Assembly (NCBI GenBank): GCA_963794955.1
Contig: CAWCGF010000004.1
Span: forward strand, 93,555 to 157,554
Direction: 5' to 3'
DNA: 64,000 nt
DNA from: JAFDVL01 sp963794955
GTDB taxonomy: Bacteria; Acidobacteriota; Blastocatellia; RBC074
Below, piece after piece: positions 52,906 through 61,540 of the stretch. The translations under genes and the position numbers were made by a program. The notes under the pieces are model-generated. The model did not search any database and had not been told where the DNA came from. It was given only the letters and a program-made list of their open reading frames with translations. Position 1 is the stretch's first letter, and each line of letters opens with the position of its first letter.

Positions 52906-54129
52906 ATGTATGCCTTAATCGAATCCCTTAAACTTGCGCTTGCCTCCTTACGCGCCAACAAACTGCGTAGTGTCCTAACATTAATTGGGGTAATTTTCGG
53001 GGTGATGACAGTCGTAGCAGTCGCTTCCGTCATCGAAGGCGCGAACCGTTATATTGCCGAGAAGATTGCCAATCAAGGGGCTAATACGCTCACCCTCCAA
53101 AAATTCGGCATCATTACCAGCTTTGAAGAATTTCTTGAGGCCAATCGCCGCAACAAAGACCTGACGCTTGATGATGTCAGCTATTTGCGTGAGCGCATGA
53201 CGCTGGCGAGTTATATCGGCGCATCGGGCGGCTCCAATACAGAAGTCAAACACGGCAACGAAAAGATGCAAAGCATTGCCGTACGCGGCGTGACGGCTTC
53301 GATGGTGAATATTGACACGGTGCAAGCTGACCTTGGACGCTACATTGGCAACATAGATGAAGAGCGCAGTCGTTACGTCACAATGATTGGAACGGAAGTC
53401 GCAGACCGACTCTATAACCGGCGCGACGTAGTCGGGCAAGAAATTAAGATTGATGGCCTGCCCTTCGAAATCATTGGCGTTGCTAAAGAACAAGGCACTG
53501 TCTTCGGGCAATCGCAGGATGAGTTCGTGATGATCCCCGTCACGACTTACCAAAAAATTTGGGGCGCGCGCCGCAGCCTGACGATTTCGATCAAAGGTTC
53601 CGATACGGTTAACTTCGCGGATTTGCAGGATCAAGCACGCATGTCAATGCGCATCCGACACAAAGTCCCGTACAGTGAAAAAGACACGTTCGGCCTTATC
53701 ACTGCCGATGCCATCAATGAGTTATTCCAAAGCTTAACCGGCACGATTGCCACCGTCGCGCTGTTAGTAACTTCAATCTCTTTGGTCGTGGGCGGCATCG
53801 TGATTATGAACATCATGCTGGTCGCGGTCACGGAACGAACGCGCGAAATTGGCATTCGCAAAAGCCTCGGCGCGCGCCGCAAAGACATCCTGATGCAGTT
53901 TTTGATTGAATCGGTCGTGCTGTCCGGGTGCGGCGGGCTGATTGGCTTGGGCATCGCCTATGGCATCAAATGGGCGCTGGTGCGCTTCACGCCTGTTCCG
54001 GCTTCAATGCCGCTTTGGGCCATTGCTTTGGCCTTGATCGTTTCGACGGGAACAGGAGCAATTTTCGGTATTTATCCGGCGTGGAAAGCGGCGCGTCTTG
54101 ATCCGATTGTAGCGTTACGAGCAGAGTAA
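52906..54129 (+). CDS. MacB-like ABC transporter permease 1
   Basis: The 407-residue FtsX/MacB-type permease has an N-terminal helix (LRSVLTLIGVIFGVMTVVAV), a large periplasmic MacB-core domain (residues about 45-270) and three C-terminal helices that include VVGGIVIMNIMLVAVTERTR, EIGIRKSLGARRKDILMQFL and AIFGIYPAWKAARLDP. It has no fused ATPase domain. The ATG at 52906 is preferred over a TTG at 52864. The second permease starts 5 bp after its stop. No ATPase gene adjoins the pair, so the ATP-binding subunit must be encoded elsewhere. Confidence 0.9.
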   Translation: MYALIESLKLALASLRANKLRSVLTLIGVIFGVMTVVAVASVIEGANRYIAEKIANQGANTLTLQKFGIITSFEEFLEANRRNKDLTLDDVSYLRERMTLASYIGASGGSNTEVKHGNEKMQSIAVRGVTASMVNIDTVQADLGRYIGNIDEERSRYVTMIGTEVADRLYNRRDVVGQEIKIDGLPFEIIGVAKEQGTVFGQSQDEFVMIPVTTYQKIWGARRSLTISIKGSDTVNFADLQDQARMSMRIRHKVPYSEKDTFGLITADAINELFQSLTGTIATVALLVTSISLVVGGIVIMNIMLVAVTERTREIGIRKSLGARRKDILMQFLIESVVLSGCGGLIGLGIAYGIKWALVRFTPVPASMPLWAIALALIVSTGTGAIFGIYPAWKAARLDPIVALRAE

Positions 54130-54134
54130 GATTT

Positions 54135-55370
54135 ATGCAAACTCAACATTTTCGAGAACTGGTGACGCAAGCCATGAGCACGCTCTGGTCTCATAAATTC
54201 CGGTCGTTCCTGACCGTACTCGGCGTCGTCATTGGCACGGCCACCACGATTGCAGTCTCTTCCATCGTCAGCGGCATGGAGCAATCTTTCAAAGAGCAAA
54301 TCGAACAGTTCGGAACAAACACGGCCTTCATCAGCCGCTTTCGTGGCGGCCCGCGCTTTGGCGATTTGACTGAAGAGGAACGCAAACGTAAACCGCTCAC
54401 CTACGAAGACGCGCTTGCCGTCAGTCAATTGCCGTTAGTGGAAGCTTCTTCGCCTGTGCTGCGACCCAATTCGCTGCCTCCAGTCGTGAAATACCGTGAA
54501 AATCAAATCCAAACCTCCAATGTACGCGGCGTGTGGTCGGCCTACGCGCGAACGCGTGATGTGCAATTGGATACAGGCAGGTTTTTCACGGACACAGAAG
54601 ACGAACATAAGCTCCCAGTGTGTGTGATCGGCTGGCAAGTCAAAGAGAAATTGTTTGCAGGGTACGATCCTCTAGGCAAAGAGATTTCGATTGGCTCGAA
54701 GATGTTCACCATTGTCGGCACCCTCACACAAAGCAAGCAAGGATTCGGCGGAGGCCCGAGCAATGACACGATTATCTACATCCCGTACAGCCTGATGCAC
54801 ACGATGTATCCGGGGCAGGAAGATAATTTCATTGTGGTGAGTGCAACAAGCGGCCAGTTAGACGCGATGATTGATCAAGTAACCGAATTACTCCGTCGTC
54901 GTCGCAATGTTCACGTGGCCGATCCCGACAGCTTCTCCGTCAACACCGCCAGCGGCATTATCGAATCTTTCGGCAGCATTATGAGCATGGTGGCGTTGGT
55001 CATCATCCCGATTACCAGCGTTGCGCTGTTAGTCGGCGGCATTGGGGTGATGAACATCATGCTGGTTTCGGTCACAGAGCGCACGAAAGAAATCGGCATC
55101 CGCCGTGCTATCGGCGCGCGCAAGCTCGACATCGTGACGCAGTTTTTGTTGGAAGCAATGGCGCTGACAGGGTTGGGCGGAATCGTCGGCATCGGCATCG
55201 GCTTTTTGGTGAGTTTTATTCTGAAAGCAGTCAAATTCCCGTCGGCAATTCCGATGGTTTGGGTGGGCATTGGCTTCGCTGTCTCGGTTAGCATCGGCTT
55301 AGTTTTCGGCATGTATCCAGCTATTAAAGCGGCGCGCCTTGATCCTATTGAGGCGTTGCGGTACGAATAA
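54135..55370 (+). CDS. MacB-like ABC transporter permease 2
   Basis: The 411-residue paralogue of the preceding gene has the same layout: TLWSHKFRSFLTVLGVVIGT, a periplasmic domain and LLVGGIGVMNIMLVSVTERT with KEIGIRRAIGARKLDIVTQF and LVFGMYPAIKAARLDPIEAL. The two probably form a heterodimer, as in MacB-type mechanotransmission systems that export toxins or lipoproteins or drive periplasmic processes. It lies 5 bp downstream of permease 1 (one operon). Confidence 0.9.
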   Translation: MQTQHFRELVTQAMSTLWSHKFRSFLTVLGVVIGTATTIAVSSIVSGMEQSFKEQIEQFGTNTAFISRFRGGPRFGDLTEEERKRKPLTYEDALAVSQLPLVEASSPVLRPNSLPPVVKYRENQIQTSNVRGVWSAYARTRDVQLDTGRFFTDTEDEHKLPVCVIGWQVKEKLFAGYDPLGKEISIGSKMFTIVGTLTQSKQGFGGGPSNDTIIYIPYSLMHTMYPGQEDNFIVVSATSGQLDAMIDQVTELLRRRRNVHVADPDSFSVNTASGIIESFGSIMSMVALVIIPITSVALLVGGIGVMNIMLVSVTERTKEIGIRRAIGARKLDIVTQFLLEAMALTGLGGIVGIGIGFLVSFILKAVKFPSAIPMVWVGIGFAVSVSIGLVFGMYPAIKAARLDPIEALRYE

Positions 55371-55457
55371 AATGGTGAACGCACAAAATTTATTTCACTT
55401 CTCTTCCCGTACGGCTTAATATTTTAGTGTCTTGTAATCACTAAGGAGAGTTTATTT

Positions 55458-56291
55458 ATGTCAATTGCCATCCATCCCGCGATCACTGAACTTCCCGCGC
55501 ATTTGCTGCACGACGACAAAGCACCGGATGCTTATCGTAATTACGAAGCGGCCACGCGCGACTGCGTCAAAGAACTGTATCGGCTCAATCATTCTCAACA
55601 AACGCTCGACTTTGTGCTGGCGAAAAAAGCGGAATATACAACGCTCAACCACGCTGAGATGAGCATTTGGGAAGCCGTGGACTTCCTGAACAATTTCGTA
55701 GATGACAGCGATCCTGATCTGGCCTTGCCGCAAGTTATTCACGCGCTGCAAACCGCCGAAGCGATCCGCCAGGACGGGCATCCGCGCTGGTTCATCCTGG
55801 CAGGCTTCATTCACGATCTCGGCAAAATGCTATGCAAGTGGGGGGAGCCGCAATGGGCGGTCGTCGGCGACACGAATCCGGTTGGCTGTGCCTTCTCTGA
55901 CAAGATCGTCTATTCCGAGTTCTTTGCGAATAATCCCGACGCAACCAATCCGCAACTCAACACCAAGTACGGCATTTACGAACCGCATTGCGGCCTGGAC
56001 AACGTGCATCTGTCGTGGGGACACGATGAATATTTGTATCACGTCGTCAAAGATTATTTGCCAGAAGAAGCGTTGTGGATGATTCGCTATCACTCGTGCT
56101 ATGTCGTACATCAGGCAGGCGAATACACACATTTACTGAGCGAACGCGATCACGAAATGATGAAGTGGGTGAAAGCCTTCAATCCGTATGATCTCTATTC
56201 CAAGGTCGAAGAGACGCCGAATTTTGAAGATTACCGCGCATATTACGAAGAGTTGGTCGCCGAGTTTTTCCCGCCCAAACTGAAGTGGTAA
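55458..56291 (+). CDS. Inositol oxygenase (MIOX family)
   Basis: The 277-residue protein matches the di-iron myo-inositol oxygenase family along its length: HALQTAEAIRQDG, FIHDLGKMLCKWGEPQWAVV, GDTNPVGC, GIYEPHCGLDNVHLSWGHDE, YLYHVVKDYLPEEALWMIRYH and FNPYDLYSKVEETP, ending PPKLKW. His and Asp iron ligands in the HDLGK, GHDEY, RYHS and YDLY blocks are kept. The enzyme converts myo-inositol + O2 to D-glucuronate. The family is best known from eukaryotes, with scattered bacterial members. No other inositol genes are adjacent. AAGGAG precedes the ATG. Confidence 0.93.
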   Translation: MSIAIHPAITELPAHLLHDDKAPDAYRNYEAATRDCVKELYRLNHSQQTLDFVLAKKAEYTTLNHAEMSIWEAVDFLNNFVDDSDPDLALPQVIHALQTAEAIRQDGHPRWFILAGFIHDLGKMLCKWGEPQWAVVGDTNPVGCAFSDKIVYSEFFANNPDATNPQLNTKYGIYEPHCGLDNVHLSWGHDEYLYHVVKDYLPEEALWMIRYHSCYVVHQAGEYTHLLSERDHEMMKWVKAFNPYDLYSKVEETPNFEDYRAYYEELVAEFFPPKLKW

Positions 56292-56326
56292 CCGCTGGAA
56301 TTAGTATCCTGAAAATGCTTTTTCCG

Positions 56327-56896
56327 TTAGTTGGAATAATCGAAAGGGTCTTGCCCTTGACCACGAAGGACCGTTCCTTTGATATCGGACTTAAGGCTTC
56401 GATATTCCTCTGTTTCAGTTATATTGAAGTCGTGGAAGCCGGAAGTATTTTCCGTCCGATCAGCGTGCAGGCAGAAGGTTTCGTCGGTTATCTCCGAGCT
56501 TGAAAATTTATACCCCCAAATGGTCTTTCCCTGAGCTAGCGGGAGTCCCACAAGACCTTCACCTGCCAACTCGGCCAACGTACCAAATCGCTTCTTTTTT
56601 TCGCGAAATTGGAACTCAGCTTTGTAAAGATTTTCCAGCACGCCCAACGCGTTATTTTCATTCAAATGCGCCAGCCGCCTGGGCATTACGTCCAAAATTA
56701 TAGGAGTCATCGCCGAACAAAATAAGGCAACAATGATCCCGATAGTCCAGATGCCAGCGCGGCGGCTTGTTGGCCGGGCCAGATAAATGAAAAGCGCGGC
56801 GACAATGACGGCTACCAGTACAGCTATTGCCCGCACTTGATACGTCCGGCTTTGCCAGGTTTGCTCGAACACAACGAAGAAAGTCAGGCTACTCAT
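56327..56896 (-). CDS. Membrane protein with pilin-like C-terminal domain, paralogue 1
   Basis: The 189-residue protein has two membrane helices (AVLVAVIVAALFIYLA, WTIGIIVALFCSAMTPIILD). A soluble domain follows that begins ALGVLENLYKAEFQFREKKK and continues FGTLAELAGEGLVG, GYKFSSSEITDETFCLHADR and FNITETEEYRSL. The helix-then-beta arrangement is that of type IV pilin/pseudopilin C-terminal domains often found in Acidobacteria. The 219-aa neighbour at 56903-57562 is a clear paralogue. The function is unknown. Confidence 0.75.
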   Translation of the reverse strand: MSSLTFFVVFEQTWQSRTYQVRAIAVLVAVIVAALFIYLARPTSRRAGIWTIGIIVALFCSAMTPIILDVMPRRLAHLNENNALGVLENLYKAEFQFREKKKRFGTLAELAGEGLVGLPLAQGKTIWGYKFSSSEITDETFCLHADRTENTSGFHDFNITETEEYRSLKSDIKGTVLRGQGQDPFDYSN

Positions 56897-56902
56897 CGCA
56901 CC

Positions 56903-57562
56903 TTACTCCTCAGAAGAATAGAAGCTCTTCCCCTGTCCTCTCGGCACGGTTCCTTTGACCTGCGCTTCGATGAAGCGAATCTCGCCGGATTCTGTCACGT
57001 GGAAATCTTTGTTTCCCATACCGTTTTTTATGCGGTCTGCGTGAATGCAAAAGGTTTCCGCAGAAATGTCTGTGTCAGAATATTTGTAGCCTCGCGTGCC
57101 TTCTTCAGTAAGATAATTTGGGCGTATCAATTTGGCGTCAACTAGTTCTTGCAGAAGCGCGTATTTGTTATTTTTCGCTTTAAAGTCACTTTGAGCTTTA
57201 TGTATCTTTTGTAGAGAGGCGATTGCAGTCGAATGGTTTCCCGCTTTTAAAAAGTTATTAAGTTGCATTACCCCACGCGCACCAATTACACCTACTAGAA
57301 AAAGGATAGCACCTAATATAAACACCTGCGCTTTAGATCCAGTCCGCAAACGTTTCAGCGTGCGATAAAATATAGCAGCAATCAGTGTTAGCGGGATTAA
57401 GGTTAAGAGCATAGCAGCAGTCCATGGAAAATTCGATTTTTCCAGAGAATAGGTTTGCTCTGCCCAAATCACGAGGCGAACTTGGACAACAAAGAGAATG
57501 GCTAAGGACGCAAGTTGCAGTGCAATAATTGCTAATTTCAAAAGAACAGCTTTGGTTTTCAT
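56903..57562 (-). CDS. Membrane protein with pilin-like C-terminal domain, paralogue 2
   Basis: The 219-residue protein has three or four membrane helices (LAILFVVQVRLVIWAEQTY, WTAAMLLTLIPLTLIAAIFY, FILGAILFLVGVIGARGVM). A soluble domain follows (ASLQKIHKAQSDFKAKNNKY, LVDAKLIRPNYLTEEG, GYKYSDTDISAETFCIHADR and VTESGEIRFIEAQVKGTVPR). It shares T-F-C-x-H-A-D-R and G-T-V-x-R-G-Q-G with paralogue 1, 6 bp downstream. The pair probably arose by tandem duplication and may interact. Confidence 0.75.
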   Translation of the reverse strand: MKTKAVLLKLAIIALQLASLAILFVVQVRLVIWAEQTYSLEKSNFPWTAAMLLTLIPLTLIAAIFYRTLKRLRTGSKAQVFILGAILFLVGVIGARGVMQLNNFLKAGNHSTAIASLQKIHKAQSDFKAKNNKYALLQELVDAKLIRPNYLTEEGTRGYKYSDTDISAETFCIHADRIKNGMGNKDFHVTESGEIRFIEAQVKGTVPRGQGKSFYSSEE

Positions 57563-57604
57563 GTCATCGTCACACGATGGAGCAAAAGCAAAGTTCCGGC
57601 TAAG

Positions 57605-58669
57605 CTAAACTAATTTTCGTTGTGTCGCCCACTCCAACAATCTCCCGCTCAACACCGCACATCCGGCTTTCAGGTCAGCCACTTTCGCACAACCGCACAA
57701 CATCATCGCTGCCCGCAATTCGGTAATCATGGCCTGCAAATACGCTTCGACGCCTGCTGCGCCGCCCGCGACATAAGCGCGCAGCACAGGCAACGCGACA
57801 CCTGCGACTTGTGCCCCCAAAGCCAATGCTTTTGCTGCGTGCATTCCGGTGCGAATGCCACCCGACGCGATCAGCTTTAGCCCCAGCCCATGCAGTTCTA
57901 ATACGCTTGCAGCGGTCGGCACACCCCAATCCCAAAATGCTTCGCCGAGATGTTGCAAGGCACGATTGCGGAGCGTTTCCACGCCTACCCACGACGTGCC
58001 ACCCGCGCCGGAAACATCAATCCATTCGACTCCGGCAGCCACGAGTTTTTCGCCGGTTTCGCGCGCAAAGCCGCAGCCGGTTTCTTTGACAATAATAGGG
58101 ACAGGTAATTCGTTAATGAGTCGTTTGATCGTAGCAAGCGAGCCGCGAAAATCACGGTCGCCTTGATGCTGCACAATTTCCATCGCCGTGTTCAGATGTA
58201 CACAGAGCGCGTCGGCTTGAATGTCAGTCACCATTTTTTGCAGCGCCGCCGTGCTCATCTCGCGTGCCTGGGCAATGCCGATATTGCCGAACAGTAAGAC
58301 GTTAGGCGCTTGTTCACGCACGCAAAACGTTTCGGTGACTTCCGGGTAATTCAGCATCACGCGTTGCGAGCCGACGCCAAAGCCAATGCCTAAACGATCC
58401 GCCACGGCGGCGACTTCTTTATTGAATCTGCCTGCGTCCGGTGTGCCGCCGGTCATTCCGGTGATGATGATGGGGTAATTCAACTGCTTGCCGACGACTT
58501 CAACGCGCAAGTCAATGTCGTCCAGTAAGGTTTCGGTCAGGGGTTGATGGACGAGTTCGACGTGTTCAAGCCACGTCGTCTTGTGCTTGAACTCAACATC
58601 TTGTTGGGCGCACAAATCGAAGTGGCTTTGTTTGCGTTGGATGATTTCGTTGGCTTGACTTTCTGGCAT
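57605..58669 (-). CDS. fni: Isopentenyl-diphosphate delta-isomerase, type 2
   Basis: The 354-residue protein has the FMN- and NAD(P)H-dependent IDI-2 pattern: RKQSHFDLCAQQDVEFKHKT, ITGMTGGT, GFGVGSQR, LNTAMEIVQHQGDRDFRGSL, VKETGCGFARETGEKL, DVSGAGGTSWVGVE and IASGGIRTGMHAAKALALGA. It interconverts IPP and DMAPP for isoprenoid synthesis in the cytoplasm. It is divergent from the phosphoesterase gene at 58737, with 67 bp between the two starts. Confidence 0.95.
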   Translation of the reverse strand: MPESQANEIIQRKQSHFDLCAQQDVEFKHKTTWLEHVELVHQPLTETLLDDIDLRVEVVGKQLNYPIIITGMTGGTPDAGRFNKEVAAVADRLGIGFGVGSQRVMLNYPEVTETFCVREQAPNVLLFGNIGIAQAREMSTAALQKMVTDIQADALCVHLNTAMEIVQHQGDRDFRGSLATIKRLINELPVPIIVKETGCGFARETGEKLVAAGVEWIDVSGAGGTSWVGVETLRNRALQHLGEAFWDWGVPTAASVLELHGLGLKLIASGGIRTGMHAAKALALGAQVAGVALPVLRAYVAGGAAGVEAYLQAMITELRAAMMLCGCAKVADLKAGCAVLSGRLLEWATQRKLV

Positions 58670-58736
58670 TGGAAAACATACTCCATACGTTTCAATCGGC
58701 GGGAATTATGGCACACAACATTGTATACTGCATTTT

Positions 58737-59380
58737 ATGCCACGCATCGTAGCAATCAGTGATACGCACTCACGTCATAACCAGTTCGTCGATTTGCCGG
58801 AAGGCGACATCCTCATTCACGCCGGAGACGCCACCGTCCAGGGCAAGTTTGACGAAGTCGTTGAATTCAACCGCTGGCTCGGCACGTTGCCATACAAGCA
58901 CAAAATCTTTGTCGCCGGCAATCACGATTTTCTCTTTGAGAAATCACCTGAGATGGCGCGCGCGTTGATGTCCAACGCATATTATCTGCAAGACTCATTC
59001 GTCGTCCTCGAAGGTTTGAAGATTTATGGTTCGCCCTGGCAACCCAGGTTTCACGACTGGGCCTTCAATCTGGATCGCGGCGAAAGAGATCGCGCGCAAA
59101 TGGAAGCCAGATTCCTGAAGACACTGATGTACTGATTACCCACGGCCCACCGCACGGCATTCTCGATATGGTGTCTGAAGTATGGACGGGAAGAGCGGAG
59201 GCAGTGGGATGTGAAGAATTGCTGCCTGTTGTCCAGCGTATCAAGCCGCGCGCACATTTTTTTGGGCATATTCACGCGGGCTATGGGCAATTAACACAAG
59301 ATGGCATTCACTTCGTCAATGCCTCCAACTGCAATGAGCAATACAAGCTTGTGCATCCGCCTATCGTCTTGGATTTATGA
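58737..59380 (+). pseudogene. Calcineurin-like metallophosphoesterase with a frameshift
   Basis: The first frame (58737 to about 59100) has RIVAISDTHSRHNQFVDLPE, ILIHAGDAT and FVAGNHDFLF, the first metal-ligand motifs. It then shifts to another frame, which reads IPEDTDVLITHGPPHGILDM and HFFGHIHAGYGQL to a stop at 59380. Both parts are needed for the active site (H-G-P-P-H and G-H-I-H). The break near 59095-59110 lies in a repetitive CGCGCGCAAATGG region. Repaired, it would be about 214 residues, typical for the short cytoplasmic family. The selenoprotein gene starts 4 bp later. Confidence 0.8.
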
Positions 59381-59383
59381 TTT

Positions 59384-60142
59384 ATGGCGACTTACGATGA
59401 TTTAGTTTTTTCGCATCGGCTCTTCATGAAGGGCTATCCGTTCTCGCGTTACGCTTTTGATCCGGTGCCCTGCACACCGCTGCGCAAGCCATTGAATGAA
59501 GCGCGCATCGCGCTTGTCACTTCCGCTGGCGTACATTTGCCCGAACAGGAAAACTTCGATCATTCGATCAAAGGCGGTGATACGTCGTTCCGCGAAATCC
59601 CCAACACGGTCGAGACACAAACGCTCCGTGAAAGCCATCGCAGCCCCGGCTTCGATCACAGCGGCATTGCAGCGGATCGCAACCTCGCATTCCCACTGGA
59701 TCGCTTTCGTGAACTGGCAACGCAAGGGGTGATTGGTGAATTGAATGCTCGGCATTTTAGTTTCATGGGTTCCATTGTGATGCCGCGCAAGTTGATTGAT
59801 GAGACCTCGGTGCAAGTGGCTCAGATGTTGCGCGCGGATGAGGTAGACGCCGTGTTTCTGACGCCTGCCTGACCGATGTGTGTGCAAACCGTGGGTTTGC
59901 TTTCTGGCGCTATCGAACGCGAAAACATCAGTACGGTTGGCATCTCGCTGCTGCGCGAAATCACTTCGGTCATTCATCCGCCGCGCGCGTTGTTCGTGCC
60001 GTTTCCAATGGGCTTTCCGCTGGGCGCGCCGCACGATCCCGCGCTACAGCATCAAGTCATCCGCGCTGGGTTGGCGTTGCTGGAACGAACGGATGTGCCT
60101 GTCCTGGAAACTTTCACCGCATCAGAAAGGAAGAATGCTTAG
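59384..60142 (+). CDS. Probable selenoprotein of the GrdB/PrdB family, in-frame TGA at codon 163
   Basis: Two open stretches in the same frame are separated only by a TGA at 59870-59872. Reading through gives 252 residues, with DEVDAVFLTPA before and PMCVQTVGLLSGAIERE after the TGA, so the codon completes a U-P-M-C motif. UxxC is the redox motif of many selenoproteins, and this family (glycine/betaine/sarcosine/D-proline reductase selenoprotein B, PF07355-like) normally has Sec or Cys there. A hairpin starting 12 nt after the TGA has its loop 19 nt away, as expected for a bacterial SECIS. No other stop interrupts either half. selA, selB and selC are not in the window. The phosphoesterase gene ends 4 bp before it. 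Confidence 0.75.
59884..59900 (+). promoter_or_regulatory. SECIS-like hairpin after TGA 59870
   Basis: GCAAACC (59884-59890), loop GTG, GGTTTGC (59894-59900) is a perfect 7-bp stem. The apical loop begins with G and lies 19 nt after the TGA, within the range known for bacterial SECIS elements. It is inside the coding sequence, as bacterial SECIS elements are. Confidence 0.6.
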
Positions 60143-61540
60143 ATGATTTGTCGCGTTTGGTTGTTTTTGTTTTTGGCCTCCGTCTTTTCCCTCACCATCT
60201 TCTCGCAAACGCATCGCGTAGTCAGAATTACGGAAAAAGATGCCGTCAATCCAGGCGAAGTTTCCATCGCCATCAACCCCAAGAACCCGGACAACATCAT
60301 CGGCGTCTCGTTTCAGTATGGAAGACCTGGGGCAAGCGTAAGCAATTGTCGTTATGTGACCACGGATGGCGGCAAGACTTGGACAACAGTCAGCGCGCAA
60401 AATTCCCGCAACTTGCGGCAAGGCGACGATGCCATTGCGTTCAGCAGCGAAGGCATCGCGTACCATTCGTATATGTCGTTCGATGGCATCCGTGTCAAAC
60501 GTCCGCAACGCGCGTTCAGTGGCATTTGGGTGAGCGAGTCAAGAAATGGCGGCAGCGGCTGGACTGCCCCCGTAGCTGTGATTGACCACATCAATTCCGT
60601 CACGCCCTTTGAAGATAAGCCCTACATCGTGACGGACAATGTTTTCGGCTCCCCGTACAAAAACAATCTGTACCTGGCTTGGACGCGTTTTGATGTTTAC
60701 GGCAGCAAAGACCCGCAACATCGCTCGCATATTTTCTTTTCAAGTTCGAGCGATGGCGGCAAGACGTTTGCCGCACCGTTTGAAGTGAGCGACACCACGG
60801 GCGATTGCGAAGACAGCGATAACACAATGGAAGGCGCGATTGCGGCGGCAGGACTGAAAGGCGAAGTCTATCTCGTCTGGGCGGGGCCAAAAGGTTTGTA
60901 CTTCGATAAGTCCCTGGACGGCGGTGTGACCTTTGGCAAAGACAAAATCATTTCCGAGATGCCCGGCGGCTGGGACTTTGCCATGCCCGGACTCGACCGT
61001 GCAAACGGCATGCCCGTCACAAAAGTTGATACCAGTAATGGCCCTCAGCGCGGCACGATTTATGTGAACTGGGTAGACGCGCGCAACGGCGATCACGACG
61101 TATTTTTAATGTCCTCGCACGACGGCGGAAATACCTGGTCAACGCCGGTACGCGTCAATGATGACAAGCGAACCAACGGCAAAGATCAGTTCTTCACGTG
61201 GATGGCGATTGATCCGGTAGACGGTTCCATCAACATCACGTTTTATGACCGCCGCGATCTTGCAGGCACGAAAACCGGGATGACCTTGGCGCGCAGCATT
61301 GATGGGGGCAAAACCTTTGTCAATCACAAGATCAACATTGCACCGTTTGAATGTAACAAGTCCGTTTTTTTTGGCGATTACAGCGGGATTGATGCCTACG
61401 GCGGGCGTGTCGTGCCAATCTTTATGCATTTCATTGGCCAGCGCGAGTTGGCGGTGTCAGCGGCGATTTTTGATTTTAAGCTCGGGAACACAAGACCCCC
61501 TCAAGCAATGATCTTTAGCCCAGCCGATTTCCTGCTGTGA
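60143..61540 (+). CDS. Exported BNR/Asp-box beta-propeller (sialidase-like) protein
   Basis: The 465-residue protein has a signal peptide (VWLFLFLASVFSLTIFSQ) and a sialidase-type six-bladed propeller with Asp-boxes (VTTDGGKTW, SSSDGGKTF, KSLDGGVTF, SSHDGGNTW, RSIDGGKTF). The Arg triad and Tyr/Glu nucleophile of true sialidases are not evident, so it may bind but not cleave glycans. It starts directly after the stop of the selenoprotein gene, which suggests co-transcription. Confidence 0.85.
   Translation: MICRVWLFLFLASVFSLTIFSQTHRVVRITEKDAVNPGEVSIAINPKNPDNIIGVSFQYGRPGASVSNCRYVTTDGGKTWTTVSAQNSRNLRQGDDAIAFSSEGIAYHSYMSFDGIRVKRPQRAFSGIWVSESRNGGSGWTAPVAVIDHINSVTPFEDKPYIVTDNVFGSPYKNNLYLAWTRFDVYGSKDPQHRSHIFFSSSSDGGKTFAAPFEVSDTTGDCEDSDNTMEGAIAAAGLKGEVYLVWAGPKGLYFDKSLDGGVTFGKDKIISEMPGGWDFAMPGLDRANGMPVTKVDTSNGPQRGTIYVNWVDARNGDHDVFLMSSHDGGNTWSTPVRVNDDKRTNGKDQFFTWMAIDPVDGSINITFYDRRDLAGTKTGMTLARSIDGGKTFVNHKINIAPFECNKSVFFGDYSGIDAYGGRVVPIFMHFIGQRELAVSAAIFDFKLGNTRPPQAMIFSPADFLL

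Noticed and set aside
59870..59872. TGA as an ordinary stop or nonsense mutation
   Set aside because: Not favoured because the UxxC context, the exact frame continuity and the SECIS-like hairpin agree. It stays possible if the genome lacks selA, selB and selC.
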